Assembly (NCBI RefSeq): GCF_002127325.2
Contig: NC_035436.2
Span: 25,803,506 to 25,867,505 of the forward strand
Reading direction: 5' to 3'
Source: Helianthus annuus
Lineage: Eukaryota; Streptophyta; Magnoliopsida; Asterales; Asteraceae
DNA: 64,000 nucleotides
Made by a program: the position numbers and the translations under genes. Positions 1 to 10,586 of the stretch are shown piece after piece. Under the pieces are notes generated by a model that was not told the origin of the DNA, ran no database searches, and saw nothing but the letters and a program-made list of their open reading frames with translations. The stretch's first letter is position 1; the number at the start of each line of letters is the position of its first letter.

Positions 1-923
1 AGGCTAAATTAAAGACCTGTTAGGATTCTAATAGGTTGATTTAAACCTTCGTTCCAGAATAGGAGACCAGTAAAAGAAACTTGCATTGTTTATTAAGGAT
101 TAATACTTGCTCAGGTAAATACTTTTAACTTATTTTCCGTTATACGGGCTTGGGTTACGGTATTTAAAATACCGCTTGGTCGGGCAATTGACCCCAACTC
201 ATTAGTAGTTGGGTATTATCAATGTGACCCGTTTAAAAACTTGTTTTGTTGGCTTTACGCCTTTGGGAGCTTAATGACCATGTCCCGGATATCCTTGGCA
301 TTATTTTACGAAATGGCCACGACCTCGACACACGGGTGTAGGCGTACACCCGTAATGTGTCTATATTATTAAAGGTATAACCGTTGGTTTTCCCGCCACG
401 GGTTTATGCTTTGTGGCGTGTCTATTAACCTTTAACCCGGCACGACTCGGGCGACCGAACGCATAGTAACATGTAATTCTTTTACAAGATTTAATTATAA
501 ATTATCCCAAGTTATAAATAGTTTGTGCCTTGTGCATTCAAATCAATTTTATTAAACATTTTACAAAAAAGTGTCGGTTGAATGTATTTACCAGTGTAAA
601 CTGACGTATTTTCACTAAAAAGATTAAATGCAGGTTCTAAGCGTAATTGGCTGGATATTTCTCCTTAGCATCAATAAAGAGTCTCGCAAGCTTAAGATGC
701 CTACGTCTGATGAACAATATTTATGTTTTATTTTGATCATCTGTGGATTATATTTCGACAATTGTGATACTTTGATATCACATTCAAGAGTTGAAATATA
801 TTTATCTTATTGCTTCCGCTGTGCATTTATATATTGTGTGGTTTGACTATATTGTTGCCAACTACGTCACGGTAATCCCCCACCGGGCCCACCGGTGGAA
901 CACGTGGAAATCGGGGTGTGACA
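1..923 (+). mobile_element. Right end of a family-B gypsy LTR (solo or truncated)
   Basis: The segment aligns by eye with the right end of the B LTR at about 26100-27023. Shared blocks include the GTTAGGA-TCTAATAGGTT block near the start, the passage about an 'accgcttggtcggg' motif, and the terminal 'cggggtgtgaca'. It ends in TGTGACA at 923. No primer-binding site follows (the next bases are tatatagactt), so it is a solo LTR or the 3' LTR of an element whose body lies left of the window. The left end is cut by the window edge. No coding capacity is supported here. Confidence 0.75.
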
Positions 924-1081
924 TATATAGACTTATAGAGCATCACAATCGACTAAAAAACATCACCTAAAGAATATACAAGTGAGAAGCACAGATGTTC
1001 ATGGTTCGATTATTATAGAACAAAATTGTGACTGAACTTACCGGATGAGTATTAATGTTTGATCCAACAAGTCCCAAGCAG

Positions 1082-1201
1082 CCTCGAAGTAGATCCAGCA
1101 GCTTCCACACACCACCAAATGCCTCTAAACGACCACTACTACCTCGAAGTAGATCCAGCAGCTTCCACACACCACCAAATGCTTCTAAACGACCACTACT
1201 A
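1082..1201. repeat. 60-bp unit in two tandem copies
   Basis: The units 1082-1141 and 1142-1201 are 60 bp each and differ at one internal position (cctct versus cttct), plus one change at the unit boundary. Near-identity suggests a recent duplication by slippage or unequal exchange. A frame on the plus strand stays open through both copies (1059-1271), but 60 is divisible by three, so this is expected and does not show coding. Function unknown. Confidence 0.9.
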
Positions 1202-1404
1202 CCATCAACTTGACCCAGTTGGAGTTATCACTGTTCATAATCCAGTTATCACTGTTTATAATCTAACTTAACACTGAGTGAAAATGTTAAGCGGGAACTA
1301 TTTTCTATAATTAAATTATATAAAATTAAATAAATAAGTAGTTTGATGAAATATAAGTTTATAAAAACTAATAAGTTTATAAATACTAAAATAATACTTA
1401 TATA

Positions 1405-1425
1405 ATATATATATATATATATATA
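1405..1425. repeat. (TA)n microsatellite
   Basis: About ten uninterrupted TA dinucleotides. Confidence 0.9.
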
Positions 1426-1428
1426 GAC

Positions 1429-1560
1429 AGGGGCGGACCTACATTGGTTGAATCGGGGTCCCCGGACCCCAATGTTTTTTAAAAATTTAGTAGATTCGTT
1501 ATGTTTAATTTTTCAAGGACCCCATAAGAAAAATTAGCTGGACCCCATAATGATAAAAGT
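1429..1560. mobile_element. Possible DNA-transposon or MITE remnant (end beginning CAGGGGCGGACC)
   Basis: The CAGGGGCGGACC start and repeated 'gaccccat' text resemble the ends of plant non-autonomous DNA transposons. Similar degenerate ends, with CGCCACT- or CGTCACTG-type termini, occur at about 4725-4795 and 8762-8877. No matching terminal repeat or target-site duplication could be established, so class and limits are uncertain. Confidence 0.3.
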
Positions 1561-2202
1561 ATCACAGCTTTGGTGGTAAAGGTTTTGATAATAACACAAT
1601 GTATAGAAATTCTACTGACCAAAACCCAGTTAAAAGACACAATGACCTGAACCTTTAACATAATGCAAAAAAAAAAAAAAAACCAGTAAAAATTAAATTT
1701 TTATTTTATTTTTATGTGATAATATGGTACTCATATTAAAGATAAAAAACGCTTGTTATTATGGTGATTTTTTTTTTAAAAAAATGTCGTATGAAAAAGT
1801 TATGGACATTTTAAATGGATGGGGGAATTGGCATGTGCCTTGCATTTAGAAAGAGAAAATCCATAAATATAGAATTCCTTTATGCCCTTCTATTATCTTC
1901 TTTTCCCTACAACTAATCTCAACCCTCCAAATTTAAGATCAATGGACTAGAATCCTTCTTACCCTTCTTATTTATTTTCTCCTTTGTATTTGATCCTAAC
2001 CCCATATCTATATATGATACAAGGTTTTCTATTTTCGAACAACAAAGGTTAATTACTCCCCATCTCAAGGATTGAACATGTGTTAGGCCATGATGGTTTT
2101 TATTATGATTTTTGTTGGTTATGATAGTAGTAACTGATACATATAATAGTCTCTTATTACCCTTGTTGACCAGCAATCACCGCAGTTGGCATCGAATGAC
2201 CA

Positions 2203-2530
2203 TATTTTTTTTGGAGCATGTGTTTGGTCACCGCACTTCCCAAATTGGAGAGCCCCGTTGCCCCACTCTGGCCAGACTATGTTGTCTTAATCGGGCCCAA
2301 GCTGACTTCAAAGTTTGGTTTAACCGTTCCCCCGGAAAACCATTTCATTGGTTGGCACCTGACAGTCGTTGTGCCACCACAAGAGCATAACTCTTTAGCG
2401 TAACACATGGTGGGACGAAAACCCGGGTGGGCTCCACTGAAGAATCCACCAAAAGTGGCACAAGTGGGGATCCAACTTAGGTCTCTACTGAAGAATCCAA
2501 ACCTCCTACCACTAGGTCACAAGTGAGGAT
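2203..2530 (-). mobile_element. SINE-like remnant, antisense
   Basis: Read on the minus strand, the part near 2530-2465 has a tRNA-like head. It contains a box-A-like gacctagtggtagg and, about 35 nt on, a box-B-like aagttggatcc. A run of T on the plus strand near 2206-2212 would be the A tail. The head resembles the one at 8240-8320 in the host-gene intron. No clear target-site duplication was found, so the limits are approximate. Confidence 0.4.
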
Positions 2531-2535
2531 AATGA

Positions 2536-3461
2536 AGGACCATATTTGAACACCAACGAACCTAATTCACCATCATATGGGGTAATTAGCCCTAAGCATC
2601 GTCAATCACCTGAATGCACTACACAGGTTACTTAAAATGACCTAAAGTTATCAGTTATCATAATTGAGAATAAACTACCTCAATTCTTCATCAACTAGGC
2701 TTGACTAATATATTAAAGTAGTATTGTTTGTCTTAAATAAACTTCATTGACCCTAATTGACCATCAATTAATCTGATTGATCTTCAATGATGATCATCGA
2801 ACATAAAAACTTAATTCACTATCACTAGGCCTAACTAACCATTAAATATCACCACTTTCCCTGATTGAAAACATATTTGGATTAATATCAAGGTTATATT
2901 ATGTTGGGATTATGGTCACAATTTTAATTGAAACGGTTAAAACCGATGATCGAATTAAAAAGAACCGAAAACCGACTATAATGGTGGGCATCTGAAACAG
3001 CAACGACACGATGGTGGGTGGTCGGACCGATGGCGGAGGTGCGACAACTTGAGTGGTGCTCGGTGGGAGCCGATTGGAGCAGGTGGGTGGCTTGCGATGG
3101 TTGGTCGGTGGTGTCCAACAGGCGACGGTGTCTGGTGGGTTGTGGAGCCCGACGGATTGGGTGGTGGTTTGTGGGTTATGTTTTTGTCTCACAAATTATG
3201 GTGTAAACCTTTTGATCATTAACCTGTGTATTTATACCACCTTCATAGGTCTCACCTATTGTAGTTAAACACAAACTCTTACCCACTTATATTTATCTTA
3301 TAAATATTAACTACCTTATTTATCAATTAAATGATATTTCACCATTATCTAGTAATTACTAATTAACAACTAATAAAAAATTAATTAAATAATCATTTAC
3401 GTTAATTTATTCATCAAATATTTAACATCCGCATATCGCTAACCGCAAACTGTGAACATAA
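2536..3461. other. Intergenic DNA, nothing recognised
   Basis: A GC-richer patch at about 2985-3185 gives overlapping open frames on both strands (61-97 residues) made of low-complexity Trp/Gly/Val or Pro/Thr runs. None has a domain or a plausible gene context. The rest is AT-rich with no recognisable features. Confidence 0.4.
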
Positions 3462-3868
3462 TATATATAGCCGCTAGAATGAGAACCACCTCGAGTTGTA
3501 AGAACCGCGAGAACTACACCCCACGGAACGCCGTTCGCCATGATTTTTTTTACAAGTAGATGTGTATATTATAAACACAGCCGTAAAAAATCATAGCGAA
3601 CGGCGCTCCGTGGGGTGTAGTTTTTTACACCACAAGTTTTGAAAAAAAAAAACAGAAAAAAGAAAAAAAATTAAAAAACACCAAACTTGTGGTGTAAAAA
3701 ACTACACCCCACGGAGCGCCGTTCGCCATGATTTTTACGGCTGTGTTTATAATACACACATCTACTTGTAAAAAAAAATCATGGCGAACGGCGCTCCGTG
3801 GGGTGTAGTTCTCGCGGTTCTTACAACTCGGGGTGGTTCTCATTCTAGCAGCCCCCTATATATATAGG
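3462..3868. mobile_element. Palindromic foldback/MITE-like element with nested inverted repeats
   Basis: The left arm (from about 3474 to 3640) and right arm (about 3682 to 3846) are nearly perfect reverse complements around an A-rich centre at 3642-3679. Both outer edges read TATATATAG, or its complement, followed by the CTAGAATGAGAACCACC motif. Each arm is itself a hairpin. A module of about 38 bp (actacaccccacgg...cgccgttcgcc) occurs four times in alternating orientation, at about 3513-3552, 3583-3621, 3701-3738 and 3768-3810. There is no coding capacity. This fits a non-autonomous foldback-type DNA transposon. The target site is probably TA-rich, but a duplication cannot be separated from the repeat ends. 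Confidence 0.75.
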
Positions 3869-5654
3869 AGTTGGTTAACCTACGATGTGTACGAGATGAA
3901 ATTACGTATGTTCTAAAACTCAAAAACCCTAATTACGCATGTTGAAAACTATAATGATGCATAAACATTAAAATCAGAAATCACGCATGGGGTAAAAAAC
4001 CTAATCTGCCGGCTCCTCACTGATCTCTACAGTTGTGGGGATTGTGGTGGGTGGTTGTTAACAGAGAAGTGAGGAGTGGGGAAGAAAAAGAAGGGTGGAT
4101 GGGGATGGGGGCCACTCAATTAATAATTTGTTAAAATAATAATTGTAATGACCAAATTACCCTTAAGGAAAAGGACAAAACATTATGATTTAATTTGAGC
4201 AATTTGAGCTGATTTCACTTTTGCCCCAAAATGACAACAAAACTGAAACCACGAGGACCCAGATGCAAAAGGTTTGAGATTTAGAATAAAGTGGCAAAAG
4301 TGTCTAAACCTCAGGGATCAAAATGACATTTTACTCTATTAGACAGGTACATGTTTTGTTTTTGTTTATTTTGATGTTTATGTGATTTTGTTCAAGAGAT
4401 AATAGGATGAGTTATAAAGGTTTAAACTTTTATGTGTTTTTGATGTATTTTTGGGTTGTTCTAGTCTTTACAAGATGAGTTTTTTCTCTCTTCTTCTCTT
4501 ATTGATTATATGATGCTAGTATGAGGTTTGAAAAGTTGAAATTCAAAACTTGTTGATGTGAGTAATCTTGAAAATTAAGGAATATTGATGGTTGAACACT
4601 CGAAGATCATTGTTTGTTTTACATGACCTGCCCGAACCGACCCGACCCGAACCAAATTTTTTAGTTTGATGTTCTTTTGTTTTATATGACCCGACACGAA
4701 TCACCCGAACTGAATTTTTTATTTATATATCTAGACGCCTAAAATTTTTAAAAATATTCCGCACCCTCGTAGAAAAATTCTCGAGTTCGCCACTACTTTG
4801 AGAACTACCCTTCTCTACACCAAGTAGCGTTAGCTCATGCAGTTTGACTCACGAGAGTAACGAGACCAATCTGTTTCCCAAAAGGGTCGACATATTCCTA
4901 AGGTGTGACGTTATTTCATTGGTGGCAGCTCGGATGATCCGACAAATCTGATCAATGACCTCAACAAGATCCAATCATTTTCGTCGTCAAATTTCTACTT
5001 CGACATTACGTTAAAAACGACTGCTTTCTTTAGTTGTTTTCCAACGTTAAAAAAACCATAAAACCTGGAACACCAATGGCTGAGCAGTGAGGTTGTAGGC
5101 ACGTATCATATTGCATAAGCATGCAACAACACACGCGTCAGTTGAGGTATTCGTTAGTTCCTACGTTGGCACTTCATCTCACTTTATTATTATATTATAC
5201 ATCATATTATATTATTATATATAGAGAATATTAATTAGTGGGATACGCTTTCAGGTTGTATCAGTTTTGTTTGATACGATACCGTATCATGCTTATCATG
5301 CTGTACCGACATGCCAAACGAAAAGATTATGACTAATAAAACGAATACTGATACGATACTGATGTTGTTTGGCCAGTATCGTTTCGGTTTGTCACGATAC
5401 CCTTACCATACAGGCAGTCACTATACCTTACGGTATCAAGAAATATTCTATTGCAAATAAATACTGTCACGCCAAGAAAACCATAAAAAACGAATCTGTT
5501 ATTTAGATGTACTTGTTCGGTTCCTAACAATAAATAAAAAATCAACTATATTTGACCCTTTCAAATTAAACTTTTATTAAATCGCAGATAAAATAAGCTC
5601 GTCTTAACGATATATTCGAGAAAAAAAGATAATAGGCATGACTTTACAAGAATA

Positions 5655-5701
<47 letters not shown>

Positions 5702-6440
5702 AATCTAAAGCACAACTCACAACACGATTTCAAGTAAAAATTATATCTGGGCGTATATAAAAATAAACACGTCGTAACGACGTACATGGAATTTTATTGT
5801 ATCTTAAAAGTTATAAGCAAAAAACAAAATAAACTTCAAGGGACAACTCTATTAAAATTGTTCAAGGATTAAAACATATGTTGGCTTAAGAAAATTTAAG
5901 AATTTTAAAGTTCAGGGCTTGCTCTTATGATAATTCTATTAAAGTTTACGATAGAAACGTAAAGGTGTAGGGGTGCAAGTGTAACACAAAAAAACATTGT
6001 TCACCCCTTTTTAAAATGTATATAGGTATAATTGACTATATATTAAAAACCAATGGGGTGAATCGTTTTCGCACTTACATTTTTTTGGCATAACTGGAAT
6101 TGATACCGGTATTGTTTTTTATATTGTTCAATTAATGTAAAACAATTGTCGATATCAATTTGGGTATATCACAACTTTATATTTTATGTTATTTTTATTG
6201 CTATACCGAATGCTGACACCGAAACAAACTAACTGGATACGAATCGAATTCCCGCAACGCTGTACAAAAGAATTCTAGTAGTTTAAAAAAGGCCATGTAC
6301 AATGAAGAGCATTACTTTTTTTTAATTTCTAAGCCTTTCATATTTTAAATAATATATATGTATTTGAACTTATTTGGTTTTCATTTAATCAGCTTTGTTT
6401 AATAACTTACATTTGATAACTTTATTAAAAATACCGAATA
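3869..6440. other. Intergenic DNA with degenerate repeats; no gene supported
   Basis: Contents are old repeat text: a stretch near 4200-4330 typical of dispersed plant repeats, a transposon-end-like motif at 4725-4795, direct and inverted 'gatacgatac' motifs at 5265-5410, and the (AAAT)n tract. At 4918-5040 one frame reads with plausible protein composition, but it is short and isolated. I see no convincing gene. Confidence 0.4.
5654..5703. repeat. (AAAT)n microsatellite
   Basis: About twelve tandem AAAT units without interruption. Confidence 0.95.
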
Positions 6441-6442
6441 AG

Positions 6443-6448
6443 CACGTG
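6443..6448. promoter_or_regulatory. G-box / ABRE-like CACGTG upstream of the host gene
   Basis: The sequence GCACGTGT lies 315-320 bp upstream of the ATG at 6763. A second ACGT-core site, CCACGTAA, is at 6663-6670. Such motifs are bound by bZIP and bHLH factors and mediate abscisic-acid or light responses in plants. The gene has a LEA-like middle region, so ABA or seed regulation is plausible. That is inference from motif and family only. Confidence 0.35.
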
Positions 6449-6762
6449 TGAACTAATTAGAACACTTATAAAACTTGATTACTGACATTTTCTCTTATTT
6501 TATGGTTTTCTTATATTCTTTTAGACTTTATTTTTTTTTATTTTCTTTTTGAGTTGCTATATTGACTTTGGATAAAGATGCCATGATAAACCAAACCTTA
6601 ACCAAACCTTTTTTTTTAACGACAAATTTGAATCACTAACAGATCACTGAAGTATTATCGAGCCACGTAATAAAAAAAATCTCATTGGTGCATCTTTAAA
6701 ACCCCATCTCTCCATCAACCGACCCTCTAAAAAGTGAGAACATCTACAACACTTCATCTAAC

Positions 6763-7677
6763 ATGATCAACCTTTTGTTTCTTTCTTTCATTCTGGTTAC
6801 AACTCCGGTCACCGGAGCATTTTGGCCGTCGTTTTCATCACACCATCACCACCACCAGGTGGCCGTAAAAGACGGCCACGAAGTTGTTATCGAATTCAAA
6901 GAACAAAGCCACAGCAGCAACAAAATAACAATATACCAAACCGATGATTCCGGTGTCACCGGGTTCGATTTCACCACGTTCAAAACCACCGTCGCCACCG
7001 CATACACTAAGACGACAGGAGTCGCCAATGTAGCGGCGGCAAAAACAGGTGAAAACGCGATTAATATCATTGCAAAAGCGATGAAGAAGTTGGTGCAAAC
7101 TATAAGAATGGCGGGTGTCGATGATGACAGCGAAGGAACGCTTAAAGACATGGTGGTTAAACTCGAAGAATGGGATCCTGTCGATTCGCCAAAACGGATA
7201 TGTGAAGATATCGGACACAACGCCAGTGCGAAAATCGAAGAAGGGGTCGAAGAAGTTAAGGAAACCGTCAAAAACATAGTTGAAACTAGCCCGAATGAGG
7301 TTTTAACAAGGTCGAAAACCACGATAAACGATGTTTTGGACATCGTTTTATCGGAGAGATGGGTGACTGGTTGGTGTCACCTACTTGGGTTTTCGACCGC
7401 TTATGGGATGGGGGTGTGGGTAACGTCCTTTTCAGGGTGTGTTTTGGGGAAGTGTTTAACGAAACAAGAGGGTGCAATGGTGTTGAACATGATGAATATG
7501 GTGTATTTTAGGACTATGGGATGTTGTGTTGGTGCAGCTGTCTTTGGGTTTCTTGTGAGTCAAGGAAGAAGAGGGTGTTTGTATAACAAGATGGTGATGT
7601 TTCAAGGGTTTAATCTTGTTTCTGCACTTGTTATGGTTTTGACCAATCTTATCTTCTTGGAGCCTCGAGCAACAAAG
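6763..7677 (+). CDS. TMEM205/DUF4149-like membrane protein with LEA-like region, exon 1
   Basis: Exon 1 encodes residues 1-305 of a predicted 359-residue protein. Residues 1-19 form a signal peptide (hydrophobic INLLFLSFILV, then VTGA), followed by a His run at about residues 27-31. Residues 100-195 are charged and helix-prone (EEGVEEVKETVKN), like LEA-related plant proteins. From residue 200 comes the hydrophobic TMEM205-like part: predicted membrane segments near 205-225, 252-267 and 283-299, ending LEPRATK. Translation runs into a stop four codons after a GT donor at 7678 (AAAG|GTACAT). Splicing there keeps phase 0 and joins exon 2 at 9076, which supplies the last membrane segment. Plant proteins with this architecture are annotated as LEA-domain or DUF4149 proteins; their biochemical role is not established. 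The first ATG is chosen because it starts the signal peptide. Confidence 0.85.
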
Positions 7678-7944
7678 GTACATACTTAGAAGTTACATAT
7701 TTTTACTTTTAAGTCTTCTAAATGAATCCAACAAACACGAACAAAGCATGTTTGTATTCGTTTAAATTAATGTGAACAAACAAACGGACACAAACCGTTA
7801 AACAAACATATTTTTTATTCGTTATTTATAAAAAAGAATATGTTTGTGTTCGGTTATGTTTAAAGTTAATATTTTAAATGAGTGATTCATGAATATAAAA
7901 AGTTAAAAGATATAGCTAGTGATAGAATGTATTGCTTTTAAATG

Positions 7945-8216
7945 AATGACCCTGGGCTATGGCTTAGCGGTCATGGAAATGAAGGAAAGACTGCTGATTA
8001 AATGGTCTCGAGTTCGATTCTGGATCCATCCGAGTTTTACCGGCTCTGCATTGTCGTGTCCTCGGGCGGGTACATGGTGGGGTTTCCCCGGAACTGATGG
8101 CATGGTGGGCTATGGGCTTCGTGCGTACAAGTTGGGCTGCCGCAGGCTAGCTTTGGGCCAATAGGTGTCGCGTACGGAGTACCCGGCGATTCTTATATTG
8201 GACGTTCAAAAAAAAG
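7945..8216 (+). mobile_element. SINE, tRNA-derived
   Basis: The head carries a box-A-like tggcttagcggt and a box B of gagttcgattc about 50 nt later, an RNA polymerase III promoter layout. The body has the 'gggtttccccggaa' block also found in the next SINE. It ends in an A run at 8208-8215. SINEs are non-coding and depend on LINE proteins for movement. Related 'gaatataaaaagtta' text on both sides may be part of a target-site duplication, but later insertions blur it. Confidence 0.65.
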
Positions 8217-8239
8217 GAATATAAAAAGTTATAGCTAGT

Positions 8240-8321
8240 AATGACCTCTAGCTCAAGTGGTAGGAGGACTTGAGTTCTTCTTTGAAGGCTCAAGTTCGAT
8301 TCCCATTTGGTGCAAAAAAAA
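8240..8321 (+). mobile_element. Short tRNA-headed SINE fragment
   Basis: A tRNA-like head (box A tagctcaagtggtagg, box B caagttcgattcc) is followed directly by an A run at 8312-8320, as in a very short or 3'-truncated SINE. The head resembles the antisense remnant at 2465-2530. Confidence 0.5.
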
Positions 8322-8549
8322 AGAGGGAGGCATTGGTGGGCAATGATAGGATACACAGGGAAACCTGGGTTCGATCTTTGAGTCAAACGTGTTTTACTGG
8401 TAATTTACCGTCGTGCCTACGGGCCGGTGGGTTACTGGGTTTTCCCCGGAATTGGTGGTGGATGACTCGGGTTACTCTCGGAGTACTCTGTTTGTCCAGT
8501 GGGTGCTCTGAGAGTTCTCGGGATTGATTTGTTGGCCGTTAAAAAAAAA
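8322..8549 (+). mobile_element. SINE of the same family as 7945-8216
   Basis: The box-B-like gggttcgatct is followed by a body that parallels the SINE at 7945-8216: 'accgtcgtgcc', a GGGCCGGTGGG block, 'tttccccggaa' and a run of short CGGAGTACTC text. It ends in an A run at 8541-8549. The 5' head is degenerate. Confidence 0.55.
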
Positions 8550-8582
8550 GTTATAGGTAGTGATAGAATGTATTGTTAATGT

Positions 8583-8722
8583 GTGAACTTAATAATTTGT
8601 CCTTTTGAGTTGGGCTTATCGCATGGGCTACAAAGGGGTTTAATTCAAATAATTAAATTGCTTTTAAATTAAGATTAGTACTAAATAATTTCGGTTTGAA
8701 TAATTAAACAGAACGTACTCTA
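8583..8722. repeat. Dispersed direct repeat, copy 1 (intron)
   Basis: This 140-bp segment matches 10587-10727 at roughly 90% by eye, including the shared block 'cttttaaattaagattagta'. Copy 1 lies in the intron; copy 2 lies beyond the copia relic and abuts LTR G. No coding content. Confidence 0.85.
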
Positions 8723-9075
8723 ACATAAAATAACGAATGTAGTTGGTCAAACATGCAATGCAATGGTGGATCCAATATTTATTTTTTAGAGGACGAGACG
8801 GGGGTTTAATCGAATTTTTAAGGGTCAATCCGGATTTTTGCCTACAGAATACATGGGGCATGTGGCTCCGTCACTGTAAATGTGTTTATTTATGTTCATT
8901 GGTTTTGTAACTAAAATGAATAAAATTTGTATTATGTTCGTTTGTTTATTAAATGAAATAACATAAAAGAACCTCCTCTGAATGTTTCATTAAAGGTTAG
9001 GTTAGTTTTAGTTATGCAATTATGTTTTTATCATCAAAAGCATTTGTAATTCTAACATTGGTGTCTAACTACAAG

Positions 9076-9240
9076 CAGTTAATAGCCCACAGAATGAAGG
9101 GAACTGGTGAAGTTAAAAGTGTAGCAGCAAAGAAGCTAAAGAAGATAAACACATACATATCGACACTGAATGTGTCGACAACGGTGGTGCTAACTTGGCA
9201 TCTAGCGTACATTGGTCAACTGCTTCAAGCTCGACGCTAG
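9076..9240 (+). CDS. TMEM205/DUF4149-like membrane protein, exon 2 (C-terminus)
   Basis: Exon 2 adds 54 residues (306-359) and the TAG stop at 9238-9240. It starts QLIAHRMK, then a Lys-rich linker (AAKKLKK), then the last predicted membrane helix (about residues 334-355, with the TWHLAYIGQLL motif near the end). This matches where the final helix and conserved Trp-His fall in plant TMEM205-like proteins. Reading frame and phase fit exon 1 exactly. It is not an independent gene: the ATG at 9022 lies in the intron. The antisense copia LTR begins within about 100 bp of the stop and may supply 3'-UTR sequence. Confidence 0.8.
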   Translation, partial: QLIAHRMKGTGEVKSVAAKKLKKINTYISTLNVSTTVVLTWHLAYIGQLLQARR

Positions 9241-9336
9241 CTAGCTTGATCCCACTAGCCATCGATCATCTCGATAATCTATGGATCATGGACCGAAAGT
9301 TGGTCGGTTTTGAACTTCCATCATTTGAGAAAAGTA

Positions 9337-9607
9337 TGAACAAATAGAATCACGGCAAGTTTGTTTTTTTTTTATTATCACCTTTTTTTGTATGTGTTTA
9401 TAGTGAACAATACCAAGGCATATATAGCCCTTACAGTGAAACAGAAATAGGAAACAAAAAGGAATAAAAAGCTAGCATATCTCTTTGATTGGTTCTGCAA
9501 CGGCTATTTAGTTGAGAATAAAAGGGAATTGATCTTTTTGTTGAGAATGTGAATGATGTAACGCTGATCCAGAATTTTCTTCTCAAAAGATAATCTATTT
9601 CCTAACA
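9337..9607 (-). mobile_element. 3' LTR of a Ty1/copia relic, antisense
   Basis: Read on the minus strand, a purine tract (TTGAGGGAGGG) is directly followed by TGTTAGGAAATAG, a standard polypurine tract and LTR start at 9607. The far end is placed near 9337 because minus-strand CA-type ends occur there. The partner LTR is missing, so the limit is approximate. Confidence 0.6.
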
Positions 9608-10586
9608 CCCTCCCTCAAGTTGAGTCGTGGGGTTTCGGATGCTCAACTTGTTTAGGCAGTGATTAAAAATATTTTCGTTGATAGCTTTTGTTAATATGTC
9701 TGCTAGTTGGTTTTGTGATCGGACGAATGGTAGCTTGATAATGGTTGTTTTAATTTTCTCTTTGATGAAGTGTCGATCAACTTCCACATGTTTTGTACGA
9801 TCGTGTTTCTGAGATTTGTATAGCAGTTTTATTATCACACATGATCCTGCTAGCTTCGTTTTGATGAAAACCGATCTCGTTAAGTAACTTGCGTATCCAT
9901 AGAACTTCTGCAAGGTCCCTGGCAATCCCCCAAAATCGGCTTCGACACTAGATAAAGCTATAACTTTTTGTTTCTTACTTCTCCATGTTACCAGGTTCCC
10001 TCCAACAAGAGTGAAGTACCCAAATGTTGACCTTCTGTGTCCTTTATCTCCTGTCCAACCTGCGTTTGTGTAGGCCTGGATCTCTAGATGTTCATTTGGT
10101 TGGAAGAGAACCCCATAACCCGGTGTACCCTTGAGGTATCTTATGATTCTCCATATTACTTTCATGTGAGCTACTTAAGGTCGGTGCATGAACTGGCTGA
10201 CTACCCCAACGGCATAGGCAATATTTGGGCGAGAATGCGGAAGGTATATTAATTTCCCGCTATGATTTGGTACCTTTCTTTGTCTGTAAGTTCCCCGTCT
10301 TCTTCCATAAAGAGTTTCTAGTTTGCTATCATTGGTGTGCTAGCCAGTTTGCAGTTGATTATTCCTGTTTCAGTAAGAAGATCAAGAATATATTTTTGAC
10401 ATATAAAAATACCTTGTTTAGATCTTAATATTTCAATACCGGGAAAGTACTTGAGTCTTCCAAAGTCCTTCATTTCGAACTCCATCATTTCCTGTAATGA
10501 TCATGTCATCAATATATATAATTAAACATGTCACCAGATTACCTTTACGCTTAAGGAATAACGTATGATCACACCCTATAGGAAGG
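9602..10586 (-). pseudogene. Ty1/copia pol fragment (reverse transcriptase C-part and RNase H), decayed
   Basis: From 10586 downward the minus strand encodes the copia RT catalytic region: 'IIYIDDMIIT' near 10500-10530, where the family has YVDD. Then come a small deletion, the 'KDFGRLKYFPGIEIL' stretch, a stop in the 'STPMIAN*' region, and RNase H with 'GDKGHRRSTFGY' and 'TWRSKKQKVIALSS'. The RNase H acidic residues are lost: YTNAGW replaces the usual Asp-rich YSDADW-type motif. So it is a dead copy. Gag, protease, integrase and the 5' LTR are absent; the fragment is cut at 10586 by the 140-bp repeat. The uninterrupted part spans 9602-10165. Confidence 0.85.

Larger units (their letters stand above)
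924..1428. other. AT-rich intergenic DNA with a short tandem duplication and a TA microsatellite
   Basis: No gene is supported here. The stretch contains the 60-bp tandem duplication at 1082-1201, AT-rich DNA, and a (TA)n tract at 1405-1425. Short open frames in it lack any recognisable domain. Confidence 0.5.
7678..9075 (+). other. Intron of the TMEM205-like gene (1398 bp), repeat-loaded
   Basis: Donor is AAAG|GTACAT at 7678. The acceptor is ACAAG at 9075, with an alternative CAG at 9078; both keep phase 0 and differ by one Gln codon. The intron contains three SINE-type pieces (7945-8216, 8240-8321, 8322-8549), a 140-bp segment repeated beyond the copia relic (8583-8722), and a degenerate transposon remnant (about 8762-8877). 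The motif 'tatag-tagtgatagaatgtattg' occurs on both sides of the SINE cluster (about 7909-7932 and 8550-8574), suggesting a duplicated target. Confidence 0.75.

Noticed and set aside
2985..3206. Overlapping open frames on both strands in a GC-richer patch
   Set aside because: Low-complexity composition on both strands and no domain; GC content alone explains the lack of stops.
6838..6858. His run near the N-terminus as a vector-derived tag
   Set aside because: It lies in a natural plant gene with an intron and repeat-rich flanks; His-rich stretches after signal peptides occur naturally.
6838..7343. Two minus-strand open frames of 126 and 165 codons opposite exon 1
   Set aside because: They mirror the codon structure of the real sense gene, have no domains, and lack any promoter or splice context.
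7945..8549. Functional tRNA genes
   Set aside because: Box A and B motifs are present, but no cloverleaf can be closed, and A tails mark them as SINEs.
9022..9240. A separate 72-codon gene
   Set aside because: Its last 54 codons complete the DUF4149-like protein in phase after a valid acceptor; the first 18 codons are intron.
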